64,000 nucleotides of DNA, taken from assembly GCA_964036045.1 (NCBI GenBank), contig OZ038385.1, positions 17,889,786 to 17,953,785 of the forward strand. Reading direction: 5' to 3'. Both the position numbers and the translations under genes were made by a program. How positions within the stretch are numbered: the stretch's first letter is position 1; each line of letters begins with the position of its first letter. The DNA is from Eutreptiella sp. 'Long Island Sound 2002' (Eukaryota; Euglenozoa; Euglenophyceae; Eutreptiales; Eutreptiaceae). The notes below the pieces were generated by a model, which saw only the letters and a list, made by a program, of their open reading frames with translations, was not told the origin of the DNA and searched no databases. Of this stretch, positions 36,301 to 47,799 are shown piece after piece.

Positions 36301-36668
36301 TATTAGTAAACGTGATTTGTACCGCATCAATCGCAACAAACAACAAAGCGGCTACCATATGCTTCAAAGATGACCAGCAACGCAGTCGACAGCTTCTAAA
36401 ACAAATACACTTGGAAAATGCAGTCAATGAGCAATTTCTCAAAACACAAAAGTGAGGTAGTTGGCATTTTGGCATCAAATAGCAGGTCTGTGACACTTCT
36501 GCAACCCTCTGAAATGCTTTGCAGAATGGCGCACAAATTGCACTGATCATGCTCCACGTGCTGCACTGCACAGGCCGCACGAAGCGCGCACATCGTGATA
36601 CACATCCTCAAAGCCTGATCTATTTCTATCGAACCGATGCGGTAGCAGGAGAATCGTTGCGGCACAGT
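33301..36668. other. no supported gene; AT-richer region
   Basis: Long stretch with short open frames on both strands. 34239-34556 (+) is open for 105 codons and mildly protein-like (MSSDCCSNDAYQPL). A tRNA B-box-like GGTTCGAATCC on the minus strand lies at about 35442-35452. No gene can be defended. Confidence 0.4.
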
Positions 36669-37112
36669 TTAGATGTCCATCAGCTCTTTTTTGTCCATCT
36701 TGTTGACCTTGCGCTCGGCACACTCCGCCAGCGAGTTGCGCAGCTTGTAGATCTCGTCGTTCGCCTGCTGCAGCTGGCTGCGCAGCTCCGAGTCACACAA
36801 GTTGTTGGCTGTCAGGATCTCGGCTCGGATTTCTTCCAACTCCGAGGCAGCAGCCCGCAATTGGTTGCCCAACGTCTCCAAGCGCGCGTAGGCCTGTTCC
36901 AAAAGCTTCTCGACACGGTCAGGGGTGACGCTCAGCTTTGGTGTGCCCTTAGGGGGCTCTGGCAGCTCCACAGCAGGCGCCGGAGCAGGTGCAGGTGGAG
37001 TTTGCACCGCTGGCACCATTGGCATTGCAGGTCGCATGAACTGTGGAGCAGGGGCCACGCCATAGCTGTATGGACTAGCAGAAAACATGCTGATAGTGAC
37101 TGCAAAAGGGGC
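36669..37112 (-). CDS. coiled-coil protein, 3' exon or small gene
   Basis: Open frame ending at a stop at 36669. Translation can start at ATG 37088 (MFSASPYSYGVAPAPQFMRP), or the frame can be entered by a TTCTGCAG acceptor at 37113. The first half is Pro/Ala-rich; from about residue 60 on it is a classic coiled coil (RVEKLLEQAYARLETLGNQL, then repeated LEEIRAE/LRNSLAE heptads), ending in a basic KVNKMDKKELMDI. A cytoskeletal or scaffold role is possible but is inference. It sits alone within a transposon-rich region and is the best host gene candidate between 33 and 50 kb. Confidence 0.6.
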   Translation of the reverse strand, partial: APFAVTISMFSASPYSYGVAPAPQFMRPAMPMVPAVQTPPAPAPAPAVELPEPPKGTPKLSVTPDRVEKLLEQAYARLETLGNQLRAAASELEEIRAEILTANNLCDSELRSQLQQANDEIYKLRNSLAECAERKVNKMDKKELMDI

Positions 37113-37529
37113 CTGCAGAATGGTGAAATACATTGCGCAGTGTAGTGTTGGGGCTGTGTACACCCACACATTCCGACGGCCTCAGAATGGGCAGGTGTGG
37201 AACTGCTCATTTTGATGGCGTTCAATCCTAACGGTGTCATGGCTGAAGTGCTGCACCAACGACTAATCATGTTCAGCTGCAGTGTTCTCCTATCCTATCC
37301 ATCAGCCCTTGTGGGAACAACGGAGTTAACTCCACAAAGCCTGTGATTCTGTCGTCCAGCACCACTCACCCCATGCTGGCCAATGCCAAAGCAATCTGTA
37401 CATATGCAGGACCAGTAAGACCACACTCTGCACTAAACCAAATGACTGGAGTGCATGCGACCAATACTAGGAAAAAGTATGAAGTACTGTTGTTGCGCTG
37501 GTCTTGTTATACCACTATCTATCCCCAGA

Positions 37530-37890
37530 CAAAGGGGGAATGTTTGCCCGGCGCGCGCCCGGTGCATGCCCGGCGCACTACCTTTATATTAATTATCTGA
37601 TCTCTAGCCCCAAGTTTATCCTCACCTTGGGAAGTCCCCCGAGTAGACCGCAGTAGACCGCAAACCTTCTCTGCAAGGCACCCTGGAAAAGCCGAAATAT
37701 GAGAATTCAACAACACAAAATGTCACTCCCACCATTTCCAACCACCACCCTTGCCATCGTCATAAACTGGGTGCAAAGGATGGGCCAAATTTTTGGACAT
37801 GGCGAGAAGGTACTCCAAATTATTTGGTGAGGTGGGGGCAAACAGGCACAGGTAGGGAATGGTCAAAAAACGATGCCCGGCGCGCTACCG
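37530..37890. mobile_element. short element with GC-rich ends
   Basis: GGGGGAATGTTTGCCCGGCG at 37535 and GATGCCCGGCGCGCTACC at 37871 lie about 330 bp apart, the same spacing as the pair at 27 kb. No coding capacity between them: a possible non-autonomous derivative. Confidence 0.5.
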
Positions 37891-38600
37891 CTCCCCGAAA
37901 GGGGACTGTGGCCTTCGTACAATGATGTTTGGGCAACCGCCAAAAAGCTCTGCATGTGGCAGCATGAAACCCACGAGGGGCAAGATTATGAGTGGTAGTA
38001 GCCTCACCGCCCTCGGTTTCAGCTTGTGCAAGACCACAGTTTTGATGATGCAGAATGTACCTTTGCGAAATGCATCCAATGGTTTCTCATCAAGATTTAC
38101 CTTACTCCCGACATTGACCCTGGCACTAGCAATTGTTGACCTGACAATCTTTCAGACAAGAGTTTGACAAATGGCTGAAGGGTTTTTCCAGCCAAAGGAA
38201 AGCCTGGCGTGCTTACAGTGTGTCCCCACCAACAACACAGCAAACACACGCTTCCATAACTGAAAAGGTACACAGATGCTCCAGTAACAGTTTTGGAGAT
38301 CCATCTTGGACAACACATTTACTTCATAGAAATACATTTGCATATCAAGGGCCAGTTGGTAATCCTGACCAAAAACGCTTTTCTAGGACCTGCTGCGCAT
38401 GTTTTGCTTGTTTCTTGGCCTCTCTCTCTCTCTCTCTTCTCACAGCGCAAACGGTCAATCTCAGGCTGCAGTGTTGGCGCTTCACTGCCGCCTTCAGGGA
38501 ATGGTTGGCCATCAAGCCCATCCTGGATAATTGCACTTTCCTCATCCCTTGGTAAGTGGTTACCCTTGCCGAACCGCAAGATCTGCTCAATCACCTTTGG
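37870..38600 (-). pseudogene. retroelement reverse transcriptase fragment
   Basis: Central match at 38343-38152: LSKMDLQNCYWSICVPFQLW, then FAVLL and FGWKNPSAICQTLV, which is the RT palm block with the first catalytic Asp and the FGW-SPAICQ motif. Upstream (38345-38600) a charged helical stretch (GKGNHLPRDEESAI) reads in other frames; downstream (38079-37885) a further open piece follows. The expected YxDD box was not found, and frames shift, so this is a relic. Confidence 0.5.
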
Positions 38601-38644
38601 CACACCCGTGACAGGTTGCTCCGGATACTTTGGGCGCTCCTTGC

Positions 38645-38734
38645 GGGCCCCTAGTATCTCAAAGTATGGGTCTCTAGTACGGCCAAACGCCCAAATAGTT
38701 GCACTGTGCGCGCACTGCGCTTAAGGCTCCCCCC
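38645..38734 (+). repeat. 90-bp direct repeat, left copy
   Basis: GGGCCCCTAGTATCTCAAAG to TTAAGGCTCCCCCC. Differs from the copy at 39308-39397 at one base (AAACGC versus AGACGC). The copies are 663 bp apart. Confidence 0.9.
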
Positions 38735-38764
38735 ATTTATGGTCTTGCTGTAGCAGCATTTCTT

Positions 38765-39199
38765 TCAAGTAATGCACGCACTGTCGCTTTGAGCAGGATA
38801 TCCAGCACGATCATTTGTGGCTTCGCAAGTAACCAGGTTGAAAATACAATTGTATCTTGCACCTTGTGTGTGTTCAGGTATGCCCCAACCTGACTTTCCG
38901 ATGGGGGAGTCCTTGCACTGTGCGCATAGTACGCACGCACGGCACACTACTTTTGGAACGTACTTGCCCAAAAAAGCTCCCAAATTGAAATCTTCACTCT
39001 GCGGAGGTATAATGTAAAGCATAAACACAGAGAGTCGCAAACGGCATGGCGTGTAGTGCCACATACCGTAACTTGTTTTGAGCTTGCCCTTGAAACTTTC
39101 TGTTGTACACAGTCCAATCGGGTGAATCCTCCTAGTATCAAAGCGTGGATTCAAGGATTGTCCCGGTTTCCTCAATAGCACCGGAAGGTTGGGGCCCAA
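38765..39199 (-). CDS. ORF of unknown function next to RT relic
   Basis: 144 open codons on the minus strand, including RIHPIGLCTTESFKGKLKTS and YGMWHYTPCRLRLS, with several Cys residues (VVCRACVLCAQC). Protein-like, upstream of the RT fragment on the same strand, so perhaps part of the same element. It overlaps the sequence between two inverted CTCCCCC repeats (38722-38914), which may be a later insertion. Confidence 0.3.
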   Translation of the reverse strand: MGPNLPVLLRKPGQSLNPRFDTRRIHPIGLCTTESFKGKLKTSYGMWHYTPCRLRLSVFMLYIIPPQSEDFNLGAFLGKYVPKVVCRACVLCAQCKDSPIGKSGWGIPEHTQGARYNCIFNLVTCEATNDRAGYPAQSDSACIT

Positions 39200-39307
39200 A
39201 AGAGGGCGGAAATGCTACGTCACCCATGCATTCTCGGGGATCCCCAAACAAAGGGGGACAAAATCAGAAGTCAAAACCTCCGCTAGGGGTCACCATGATG
39301 CCCCTAG

Positions 39308-39397
39308 GGGCCCCTAGTATCTCAAAGTATGGGTCTCTAGTACGGCCAGACGCCCAAATAGTTGCACTGTGCGCGCACTGCGCTTAAGGCTCCCCCC
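39308..39397 (+). repeat. 90-bp direct repeat, right copy
   Basis: GGGCCCCTAGTATCTCAAAG to TTAAGGCTCCCCCC; near-perfect copy of 38645-38734. Could be a young segmental duplication or short terminal repeats of an insertion covering 38.65-39.40 kb. Confidence 0.9.
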
Positions 39398-39399
39398 TA

Positions 39400-41540
39400 C
39401 AGCCACCACAGTTTGTCCCATGATCATGAAACCATATTCATCAAGGGGAGGTGCGGGGCTGGGGGGCAGTGGCATCAGAAAAAGCACCGTTTTAACCATT
39501 TGTTGCGCAAGGGGGTACAATTTTTGCGCAAGAAATGGTCTATCCAGTCTACTTCAGTACGTAAAGTCAAATTATTTGCATGATGTTAGGTCATTGGCTC
39601 GCTTGCACTGCATGGGGTCTGATAGCCTTCCCACATTCCCTGCTGAGATGCTGTTTGACATCACCCATTGGACAGGGCTGCCATTGTGGCGAAGGTCGGG
39701 GGTCGGGGGTCGGGGTTGTGGCGAAGGTCTGAACGTGCTGATGCAGACTGTTGCACCACATACCAGCTATTGGGTGAGATCATGCACCACGGTTGTGCCC
39801 CAGTCAAGCGCCTTGGGGGTAATCCGTGCTGCCCAACATGTCTGCCAAATTGCTGTTGTGCAATCCCGTGTGCGCAATATGCTTCCAAATGTCGCTGAAT
39901 TTGCCACTGTTTCACTTTGTTTTGATGTTGTGTGCACTGTGATGGGACCTGGTATCATTCTTTTTGTTCCATCACGGTATGCAGGGTGATGGTACCATCC
40001 CTGGGGTTCATGACATTGATCCCTGCCTAAGGGGGCTTGTGTAGGCATTCAAAACCTGGCTCACTCAGACCTCTGGGCCAGATGAGCAGGGCCATAAGCA
40101 TTGTCACTAGAGCCCCAGAATGTTGGGGGTCCCCATCTACACCTCAGAGTCGCTGATGGGAAAGTGTGCATCGCAACTCTCCTCCCCTGGCGTCCGTCCC
40201 TGCCCCTAGCGGTCCTACTCATGCTGGGGCCAGCAGTGCTTCAGGACTGTGAACTTGAAGCTTGAAAAGCGCCCGCTACACCAACGCGGGCTGTCCCCAC
40301 CCGTTCATCAGCCGAATGTCCCCATTACATGGCTTCTCAGCCAATTTATGGGGAGTACAGGGACAGTAGAGTGATATCCTGATCGGCCAGACATTCAGTC
40401 AGTGTACCACATCACTGCAGATGCACACACACACGTCATTGAACAAATGCAACGGGTGGCACTGCATAAGGCCGCAGAAATTGCTCGTTTGGCTACACCA
40501 AGCTGTAGCCGCAAAGTCGCGATGCAAAGGAAGGGCTTGTGCAGGTTCACAGCAACAAATTTCCTCTTCACTTGTGGGTCGAGTGAAGGCGCCAGTGCTG
40601 CTGCAACGCTTGGATGCGACACACAGCAGAGAGGATGTGCCGGAAAACCAGCCCGCAAGTTGAATGGACACACGGGTCAGACCAATTACAGGGTATTTGT
40701 GCAACAGTTGTGTACAGTTGTGTCAGCAGTCAGCCACAGGGATAGGCCACAAGAGCTTTGTCGCAAACACAACGAAGGGGTGCATACAGTAAGCGCTTTC
40801 CTTGCGGCATTTTCGCCATATCACGAGGTTTTCCATGACTCCCCTGGCATTTTGGGGGGAGGGATGCGGAAGTGCACAGGGTCCTGCACCAACATCAGCC
40901 ACCGCTTTCCAATACGGACACAGTGTAACGTTGCATCTCATGCTTATTTAGCACGCAATGGCCCTCCCGGTCCACCGCAGGGCCGCTGTTACCTGTTAAA
41001 GCCCACCGCCCCCACCACAGCCACGATGAGAGCACAACGTCACCGAAAAAGAATCGCCTCCCCTGAAAAGTCATTCAGCTAGCTTCAAGGAACATGGCCA
41101 GCGGGAAATGCACGTAGAATGCGCTGGTGCAGTGGTGGGCGGTTTTGAAAGAAGCAGCGCCCGTGGGCATAAATTTTACCAGCAAGACCGACTTTCCATT
41201 CCCTGTCCAATGCGAGTACCAAAGGCACTGGACTTTGTGGTCAGAGGAGAAGGGTTTGATGCACTGCACACACATGGCAAGCCGCAAGGAAGAACTTGCC
41301 CTTGCAGTCACCAAAGACAAACGTCCCTGCGGCGACTACACGTTGTCTGTCCCACTGCCTTCAATGGTTGGATGGTTCGATGGTTGGAAGTACGCAAGGA
41401 GAACTCGGAATCATGAGAGCAAGATACCTAGTCTCCCCTGCCGCCGCGGTTGGGAGACCCTGCTCAAGCCCAAAAACCAACCACGTGCAATTGTGGGGCC
41501 CCACGGTCACATGCACAATCTGAGGGCCCCTCTGCGGGAG
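39400..41540. other. no firm gene; two open frames on the + strand
   Basis: 40402-41082 (226 codons) and 41127-41546 (139 codons, with VTKDKRPCGDYTLSVPLPS, faintly like the start of an LTR-type reverse transcriptase) are open but unrecognised. Probably more transposon debris. Confidence 0.35.
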
Positions 41541-41589
41541 CTATAGGGGGAATGTTTGCCCGGCGCGCGCCCGGCGCGCTACTTTTAGA

Positions 41590-41943
41590 CTATGTTCCCC
41601 CCGAAGAGCCCCCAAGCACACCCCTTGGAAACACCCTTAGAATTAGGTGACCCAAACTGCCCCAGCTCAAGAAAGTTGCAAACTGGGGTACACGAGACCA
41701 CTCTCGCTCCTTTAGGGCGATCTTGGTCAACACCTTAGCAAGTTGGGAGAATGGGGGGTTAGGATAGCACAACCGCATCGATCTCCAGTAGAAGCGATAG
41801 GCGTTATTGAGGTATTGCGAACAGTAGAGCTGCATCATAACATTGGTCCCACAAGTGTGGGTGTCAATACATTCAGTACAATAGTGCTCCTTACACTCAT
41901 CACAAACTACGACGGTGGAGCGTTCTAGCAACACAACACACAC
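41590..41943 (-). CDS. Cys-rich ORF downstream of transposase relic
   Basis: About 117 open codons: VVVCDECKEHYCTECIDTHT then CGTNVMMQLYCSQYLNNAYR. The CxxC-x4-CxxC spacing suggests a zinc-binding ribbon or B-box-like fold. It lies between the transposase relic and one GC-rich terminal repeat, so it is probably cargo or a second ORF of the element. No exact family was recognised; the start is not defined. Confidence 0.35.
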   Translation of the reverse strand: MCVVLLERSTVVVCDECKEHYCTECIDTHTCGTNVMMQLYCSQYLNNAYRFYWRSMRLCYPNPPFSQLAKVLTKIALKEREWSRVPQFATFLSWGSLGHLILRVFPRGVLGGSSGGT

Positions 41944-41976
41944 ACTTCTGCCTCATCCTCTGCCTCATCTTGCATG

Positions 41977-42270
41977 CTACAACCGAGCAAACAGTTGCTC
42001 AATGTGTGCCCTATACCACCCGTGCACGTCATTGTAACATTGTTGGCGGGCTGTCAAAGCGCCATTCTTTCTTCCAACGAATGGCACAATGACATGAATC
42101 TGGCCCTTATAAGCACCATCATGGCCCCCAACTTCGAAATCAAAGAAATCACCTCAGGTACGAGAAGGTCCATAACCATCCCAAATCAAAACATCTGCTG
42201 ATGTCCCGGGGGCCAAGGGGCAAATCCATATAATGTTGCCCAACATATCAACGGCAACAGTCCACCGGTA
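41977..42270 (-). pseudogene. DDE superfamily (PIF/Harbinger-like) transposase fragment
   Basis: One frame reads YRWTVAVDMLGNIIWI (first catalytic Asp), PGTSADVLIWDGYGPSRT, an in-frame TGA, then [20 protein letters not shown] (second Asp) and VPFVGRKNG, ending with HGWYRAHIEQLFARL (third acidic residue region) and TAG at 41977. This is the DDE_Tnp_4-type core. The TGA aligns with an Arg codon (AGA) in the copy near 27.3 kb, so it arose by mutation. A GC-rich terminal repeat lies on each side (41551 and 42290). Confidence 0.75.
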
Positions 42271-42559
42271 GGGCACAGGTCACAAAAGATGCCCGGCGCG
42301 CGCCCTGCGCGCGCCCGGCGTGCTAACGTTCCCCCACAACCGAAAAACGGAAAAGCACATTGAATTGCTTTTTGTGGGCTGACCTTCAGACGCACTTGAG
42401 GACTCTCTGAGGCCTGAAAGTACTCGAGAACCATTCCCGGAATGAGCCACATGCTGATACCGATACAGTGCGTGTCTCAGCGCACACCATCCACAAAACA
42501 CTTGGACTTGGACTTCAACAGCCTGACCCTCGACGCCCCTGGCCTGCAACGGCACTCAT

Positions 42560-45500
42560 GAAGTCAAACGGCACCATTCTGCTCCCTCCCATTGGACCCG
42601 GAACACCACTGAAATCGAACAGCAACTCCATCTGAGGAAACAAGAACACAACCCTGTGGCCTGAGAACAAAGGCGTTGTGCCCAAAGCCTGTTGCAAACC
42701 AGGACAGGCACGCCCACCGCGTCAGGTCCCCAGGGAATTGCACCCGTGTATTGTGCTGCTTGCCAGACTGGGGCTTGATTGGGGTTGCGGTAGCCAAGGC
42801 ACTGGTCGACGCAGCCACAATCAGACACTCCAAGATGTTGCGTGTGCCAGTGGGTCGTGTGGTGGCAATGCTAAGTATGGCACGGGGTGCACACGGGGGA
42901 CCCGCTGTGTCGCAGCACTGTCCGGCTGTTTGCTGCGATGCAACACCTCCGAGGCCGGGTCGCATGTCCATCGCCGTCAATGTTGCTGCAGCGGGGAGAC
43001 GTCACAATGTCATACGTTGGGTTTCATTCTGGTCAGGGTTGATTTTCCTGGACCTCAGGGCTTTTTTTTCTGGTCAGGCCTAAGGCCGGGGGAAATCCGT
43101 ATGGGGATTATGGATTATGGGGATTGTGCGCGCGGCTTTTAACCCAATAAACTAACCCCCACAGGAAAAAGCAGCAGATTGTCGCTCCCTTCCGTCAACA
43201 CAGCAACAGGGCAACACACAGAAAAGAATGCCTAAACGATGCCCTGCACGCCCTGTGTGCGTATGGGAGGTCCATTGCTACAGAGGACCTGTAGCCGAAA
43301 AGCTATGGACAGCCCCGGAATCTGCTGCATGGGATTGCAGCAACGGGCTGCCACCCAAAAGCGAAATCAAGAGAACGTCTCCCATCTCACGGATAGACAT
43401 ATTCGTATACAGGTACGTAGCCTGAAAAAGAGTTGGTTCGCTGGACCCCAGGGCATTGTCCTAAGAGAAAAGAAGACCTACAGAGCATCTGCGTGCACCT
43501 GTGTTAGATGGGTATTTTATGAAAAGTAGACCCCATCTGTGTGGGCTTGCGCACATGGACGACCACAGTTTACCCCCCCCCCCCACCCGCCCCAACCGGT
43601 TGAATTGCCCCCCCAGAACGCGTGCAATGACCCCCCCCCCCTACTAGCCAGAGGAACGGTCACCAAATGGCGCCCCCTCCACCCGGGCCGCACACAGGTC
43701 ACAAAGCGCTCAACACACGCACGTCCTGGTGAGCACATGTCGCAATGTTTGAGCATCGTATGGGCGGTTGCCCTTTCCACTGCAACTCCATTGCATTGTA
43801 ACTGGAGAAAATTGTTTGGTCAGCGCCTTTGGCACCGTGGACTATGGCGGCAAGTGTGCCTTGTCCTCCGGGGAAAACGAAATTCACTAAAGAGTCCCGA
43901 AATTGGAGGCCGAGTTTAGGTACACAAACTTTTTCGGGCCCCCGCGCACCGCTGCGCACACGTGTCATGAGGCAGCAGCGCAGCATATGGCCGGGCGGCA
44001 GGGCGGGAAGAAAATTGCTCTGCGGGGGGGGGGGGGGGGTTGACACGGAAGCCCATTTTCCCAACCCCCCCCACCCGCCTCCTTGGCCGCCGTGATGGGA
44101 GGGGGGGTTCAGGGCGGGGGTGCCCGACCTGCCGTGCCGGGGGGGGGGGGGGTCAACCCAACATCTATGGCTCAAAATGATACCCACGTCGCGCTGATCA
44201 TTTTGACTACTCAAATGTGGGGGGGGAAATTATTGGTGGAAAAGACTTTTTCGGGCTAAAATTTGTGTTTCTGCGCCTTCGGCGCCAACATCCGTTCTTA
44301 GACAAAACAAGGGGCCCGACACGGAACCCCATTTCTCCAACCCCCCCCCCTCCTTCGGCGGGCGTCCATGTCACCCCCCACCCGCAGAGCAATTTTCAGG
44401 TCGCCCAGGAATGGCCCGCTTAGGATTCGCACACCCGCGGCCATATGGCGGCGAGGCCAAGCGAAGGATTGGGTGCGGCCATGTGGCAGCACCCTCCCAC
44501 ACAGCCATGCACGCAGGACAGACGCCCCCCAAAACACGCCTGTTTGGCTCTGCACACTGCACACTACTGAGAGCCTGGGATGGCACACGGGCGTTGCCAA
44601 GCAGAGGGCACTGCATGCGACCTGCTGCATGGGATGGGGGTCCGGAAGGTGGGGGAGAAGCAGGGAGCAGCACACCGGTGCGACATGGCACCAGGGGCCA
44701 CAATTCTGCAACACCGCAATATGCGTCGATTGGGGATTTGGATGAGGAGACCAGATTGTCAGCCAGCAGGAGCGGGTCGCCCTCTTCAATGCACATTTCA
44801 CGGGATGAGGTGTGCAACACACTCTGAAGAACACAGTGGCGCGGTTCAAGATCAACCAAGTTGGCCTCCAACTTCAGGCCTCTTGAAAAAACTTCTTTTT
44901 TCGCTGAGGAAAAGGTTTCTGATATGGGGGAGGGGGGGTTGGGGGGGGTCGGCCAGGGTTTGCAGGGCCCTAAATGACCCCCCCCCCCCAACCGGGGCTC
45001 CTGAAGCAATGGCTTGCCCAGTATTTGCTGCAGTGCGCAGTGTTATGGGGTGGTCATCTTGTCGTTTTTAAGGTGCACAAACGTTTTTGTGGCCCCTGGG
45101 GGTGGGGGCTGGGGGGGTTTGGCACTAAGCAACGGCAGGATCAGGGGTTGGCTGGAGGTTTGGGGGGGTGGGCGTAGGATGGGGGATTGGAAGGCTCCAG
45201 GAAGAGGCGAGGCCCAGGGCACTGCTACTATGCCTCTCCCCTGGGCATTGTGTGCTTTTCTGGGGCTGACTTCGCAGCACGAGAAACTGCAGTGCCCGTT
45301 GAGTTGCGTACCTTCCCCCCCCCCCCATGTCCATCCCCCCCCCAGGGACGACGGTTCCCCCCCACCCCGGGGGGAACCGTTGCCAAGTGACGCCCCCCCC
45401 CCCCCCCGGGGGGGATAGACACCATCGCCAACGAACAAATTACCGCCGCACAGTACGCAGAATTTATGACCAATCAGTTGCTTGCTGTATGTCGCCCAAG

Positions 45501-45600
45501 GCTCTGAAATACACACTGACATACAGAGATCGAATGGTGCCATGCAAATGATGCAAACAAGCAAAATTCTCAATACAATGCATCAGTCCATCAGTTTGCT
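42560..45600. other. no supported gene; poly(C)/poly(G)-rich from 43.5 kb
   Basis: Homopolymer runs at 43568, 43628, 44025, 44136, 44340, 45314 and 45390. 43.9-44.2 and 44.27-44.40 kb share a short motif (GACACGGAA.CCCATTT). No exon with good borders was found. Confidence 0.4.
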
Positions 45601-45608
45601 GCATGCCC

Positions 45609-46034
45609 CTACTGCTGAACAGGGACAGTGTAAAACTTCTTTTTCCGGTCCCACATAGTCTTGAACAGCTGCACATGCTGCCCATCAGCCACAGGGATGG
45701 ACGAACTGGCTGCAGCAGGCTTCGCTGCAGGCTGCTTTCCGCGTTTGGGTGCAGGTTTGGGTGCAGGTTTGGCAACTGTTGGTGCCTCAAGCGTTTTGGG
45801 GATCCACTTTTCCTCCGCGATGTCCTGGGTGAAATACAACTTGTCCCCAAAGGTGTGGTCCAACCCCCAGGTTCCCCAAGCAGACTTTGCCCAAACCACT
45901 TCTGCAATCCTGTGCAATATGACACTGTTGCGGTTTTTTTGGAAACAGCCGGTGACGGTTCCCCCCCCTGGGGCGGGGGTGGACAGGGGGGGGGGGGGAC
46001 AATGTGCTCCCCGCACAAGCGCGGGGTCATTCAA
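45609..46034 (-). CDS. basic Lys/Pro/Ala-rich ORF
   Basis: Ends at TAG 45609. The convincing part begins about 45930: WAKSAWGTWGLDHTFGDKLY, FTQDIAEEKWIPKTLEAP, then APKPAPKRGKQPAAKPAAAS. The basic repeat suggests nucleic-acid binding. The first 35 codons are poly(C)-derived and doubtful. Could be a retroelement Gag tail or the last exon of a host gene; no family recognised. Confidence 0.38.
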   Translation of the reverse strand: MNDPALVRGAHCPPPPLSTPAPGGGTVTGCFQKNRNSVILHRIAEVVWAKSAWGTWGLDHTFGDKLYFTQDIAEEKWIPKTLEAPTVAKPAPKPAPKRGKQPAAKPAAASSSIPVADGQHVQLFKTMWDRKKKFYTVPVQQ

Positions 46035-46974
46035 CTCGGCACAGTACTTCGTCCCCCCGATGACACATACACATGCAGTAGGCCTGCGCCACGCTTCCTA
46101 CGTACATCCGGCTGTCCGGCTAAAAAAAAAAACATACAGAGTCACAAACAATACCCACGCCACGCTTGGCTGTGACGGGCGATGGTTCGATGATGGGGAT
46201 CGCATTCACCCGGAAACCTCCTGCCCCCGGTGGCGGCGGAGGTGAGTGTCTGAGAGTGTGTCTCTCGAGAGAACCTCAGATCGGACGGGTGGCGGGACGC
46301 CGAAGGGTGTGCGCGCGCTGATAAATCCTATCGTGCTGAGCGGAGGGGTAGCATCCCCAGTCCCTCCATATCGCGGTCTCTTTGTTTGATGTTTGACACC
46401 AGTGCTGCTGCTCGCCCGATGCATCTTGGGAATCTATGCCACCATGGCATTACACACCATATCGGCAGTAGCGCAGGCATTTGCTGAGGCGGGAGAGCGG
46501 GTAGCATGTACGGTGCCTCTGAGCTGGCAGCTGGTTGCTTGGTTTCCTGTGGCAATCATTCGCTTTTTGCAGGGGGAGCGGCTCCATCATGCGCGCACGC
46601 GACAGCGATGGTGCCCAGAATCCCGAACTTCGGACTCAAAAGAGGCGTATGCGGGCTGCGGGCGGCGTGGCAGATTGCCCTGCACGCTCCGTTCTCTCAG
46701 CCTTTAGTCTGCAGTGGCACGTCCCATCATTGGGCCTCCGTAGCCCTCGGTGAAGAACTGAACTGAACTGCAATTGCACACAACCCATTGCCTTTTGGGG
46801 CGTGGGGCTTGGCACTGGTCAGGATCAGGTTGGGGGGTGGGGGGGTGGGGACCCACAGGGCACAGGGGAGGTCACAACTCTGTACAACAGCCACAAGATG
46901 CGGGAAGAGTGGAATTCACTGGGAGAAGGTAGGTATGAAGGTGGGTTATGAGAGAATGCCAAGGCTTAGGCAGG

Positions 46975-46975
<1 letters not shown>

Positions 46976-47011
<36 letters not shown>

Positions 47012-47023
47012 ACACACACACGG
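46976..47023 (+). repeat. (AC)n microsatellite
   Basis: ACAC run interrupted once by AG. Shorter ones lie at 49147-49172 and 49738-49762. Confidence 0.95.
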
Positions 47024-47799
47024 TTGCAAACAAACAGACGAGCACAACGCAGAGTCCGAATCCTCGTCAGTTGGCCAGTCAAACAAGACAAAGCATGTTT
47101 GACGCCAATAGGTGCCTGTCTGTGGGGACAGGCGCGCAGCAGAACTGGTCAGCTGACCTGCAAAGCAAGAACAGCCAGGCGCTGCCTCTCTGGCAACACC
47201 GGCACGAAACATGTCACAGCAGCCACAGGAGGTGATCCCAGCGGCGAGATGCAAACTGGGATCCGTATGCACTATGCGACACATGCGTGTGATCGCGAAC
47301 GTTCACACCATTGCAGGTGATGGATCGGTTCTGTGCACCCCCCTCCCATGCCACCGCCCCTCTGAGGCAGGGTAGTAAAAACACCGCCCACGGACCTTTG
47401 TGGGCAGGTGAGCAGCTGTTTGAAAAAAAGGGTGTTTTTTTCCCCGTTTTTTGACTGTTTTTTGGCGTTTTTTGTGTTTTTTTGTGGAAAATATTGGTTT
47501 TGTACATCACTATGACCTCAAATGTATTTTCCAGGACAATTCAAAGGTGTTTTAAAGGTTCACAGGATGGTGTCAATCAACAGCTCAACCAAACAACAAC
47601 ACAAAACAGAAAGAAAACACTGTGTTGCGGATTGGTTGCTTCGGCCTTGTGACCCGAAGTGGCATTTTCCCACCATTTTCAATTGTTGGCTTGGTGTGTG
47701 CTGGTATTTGTGTGTTGACATATTCATGTATCGCGGCAGCCAGGGTGTTTTTTTGGGTGGGTTTGCCCAAGGACTGCCGCGTGGACGTTATCTCCTAGT

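Larger units (their letters stand above)
41544..42330. mobile_element. Harbinger-like element with candidate terminal inverted repeats
   Basis: Left end GGGGGAATGTTTGCCCGGCG; the right end read on the minus strand is GGGGGAACGTTAGCACGCCG. The transposase relic (41977-42270) and the Cys-rich ORF lie between. Target-site duplications were not evident. Confidence 0.55.

Noticed and set aside
37550-37590. GCCCGGCGCGC clusters as a replication origin or CpG regulatory site
   Set aside because: Pairing with transposase relics at other locations makes transposon ends the simpler reading.
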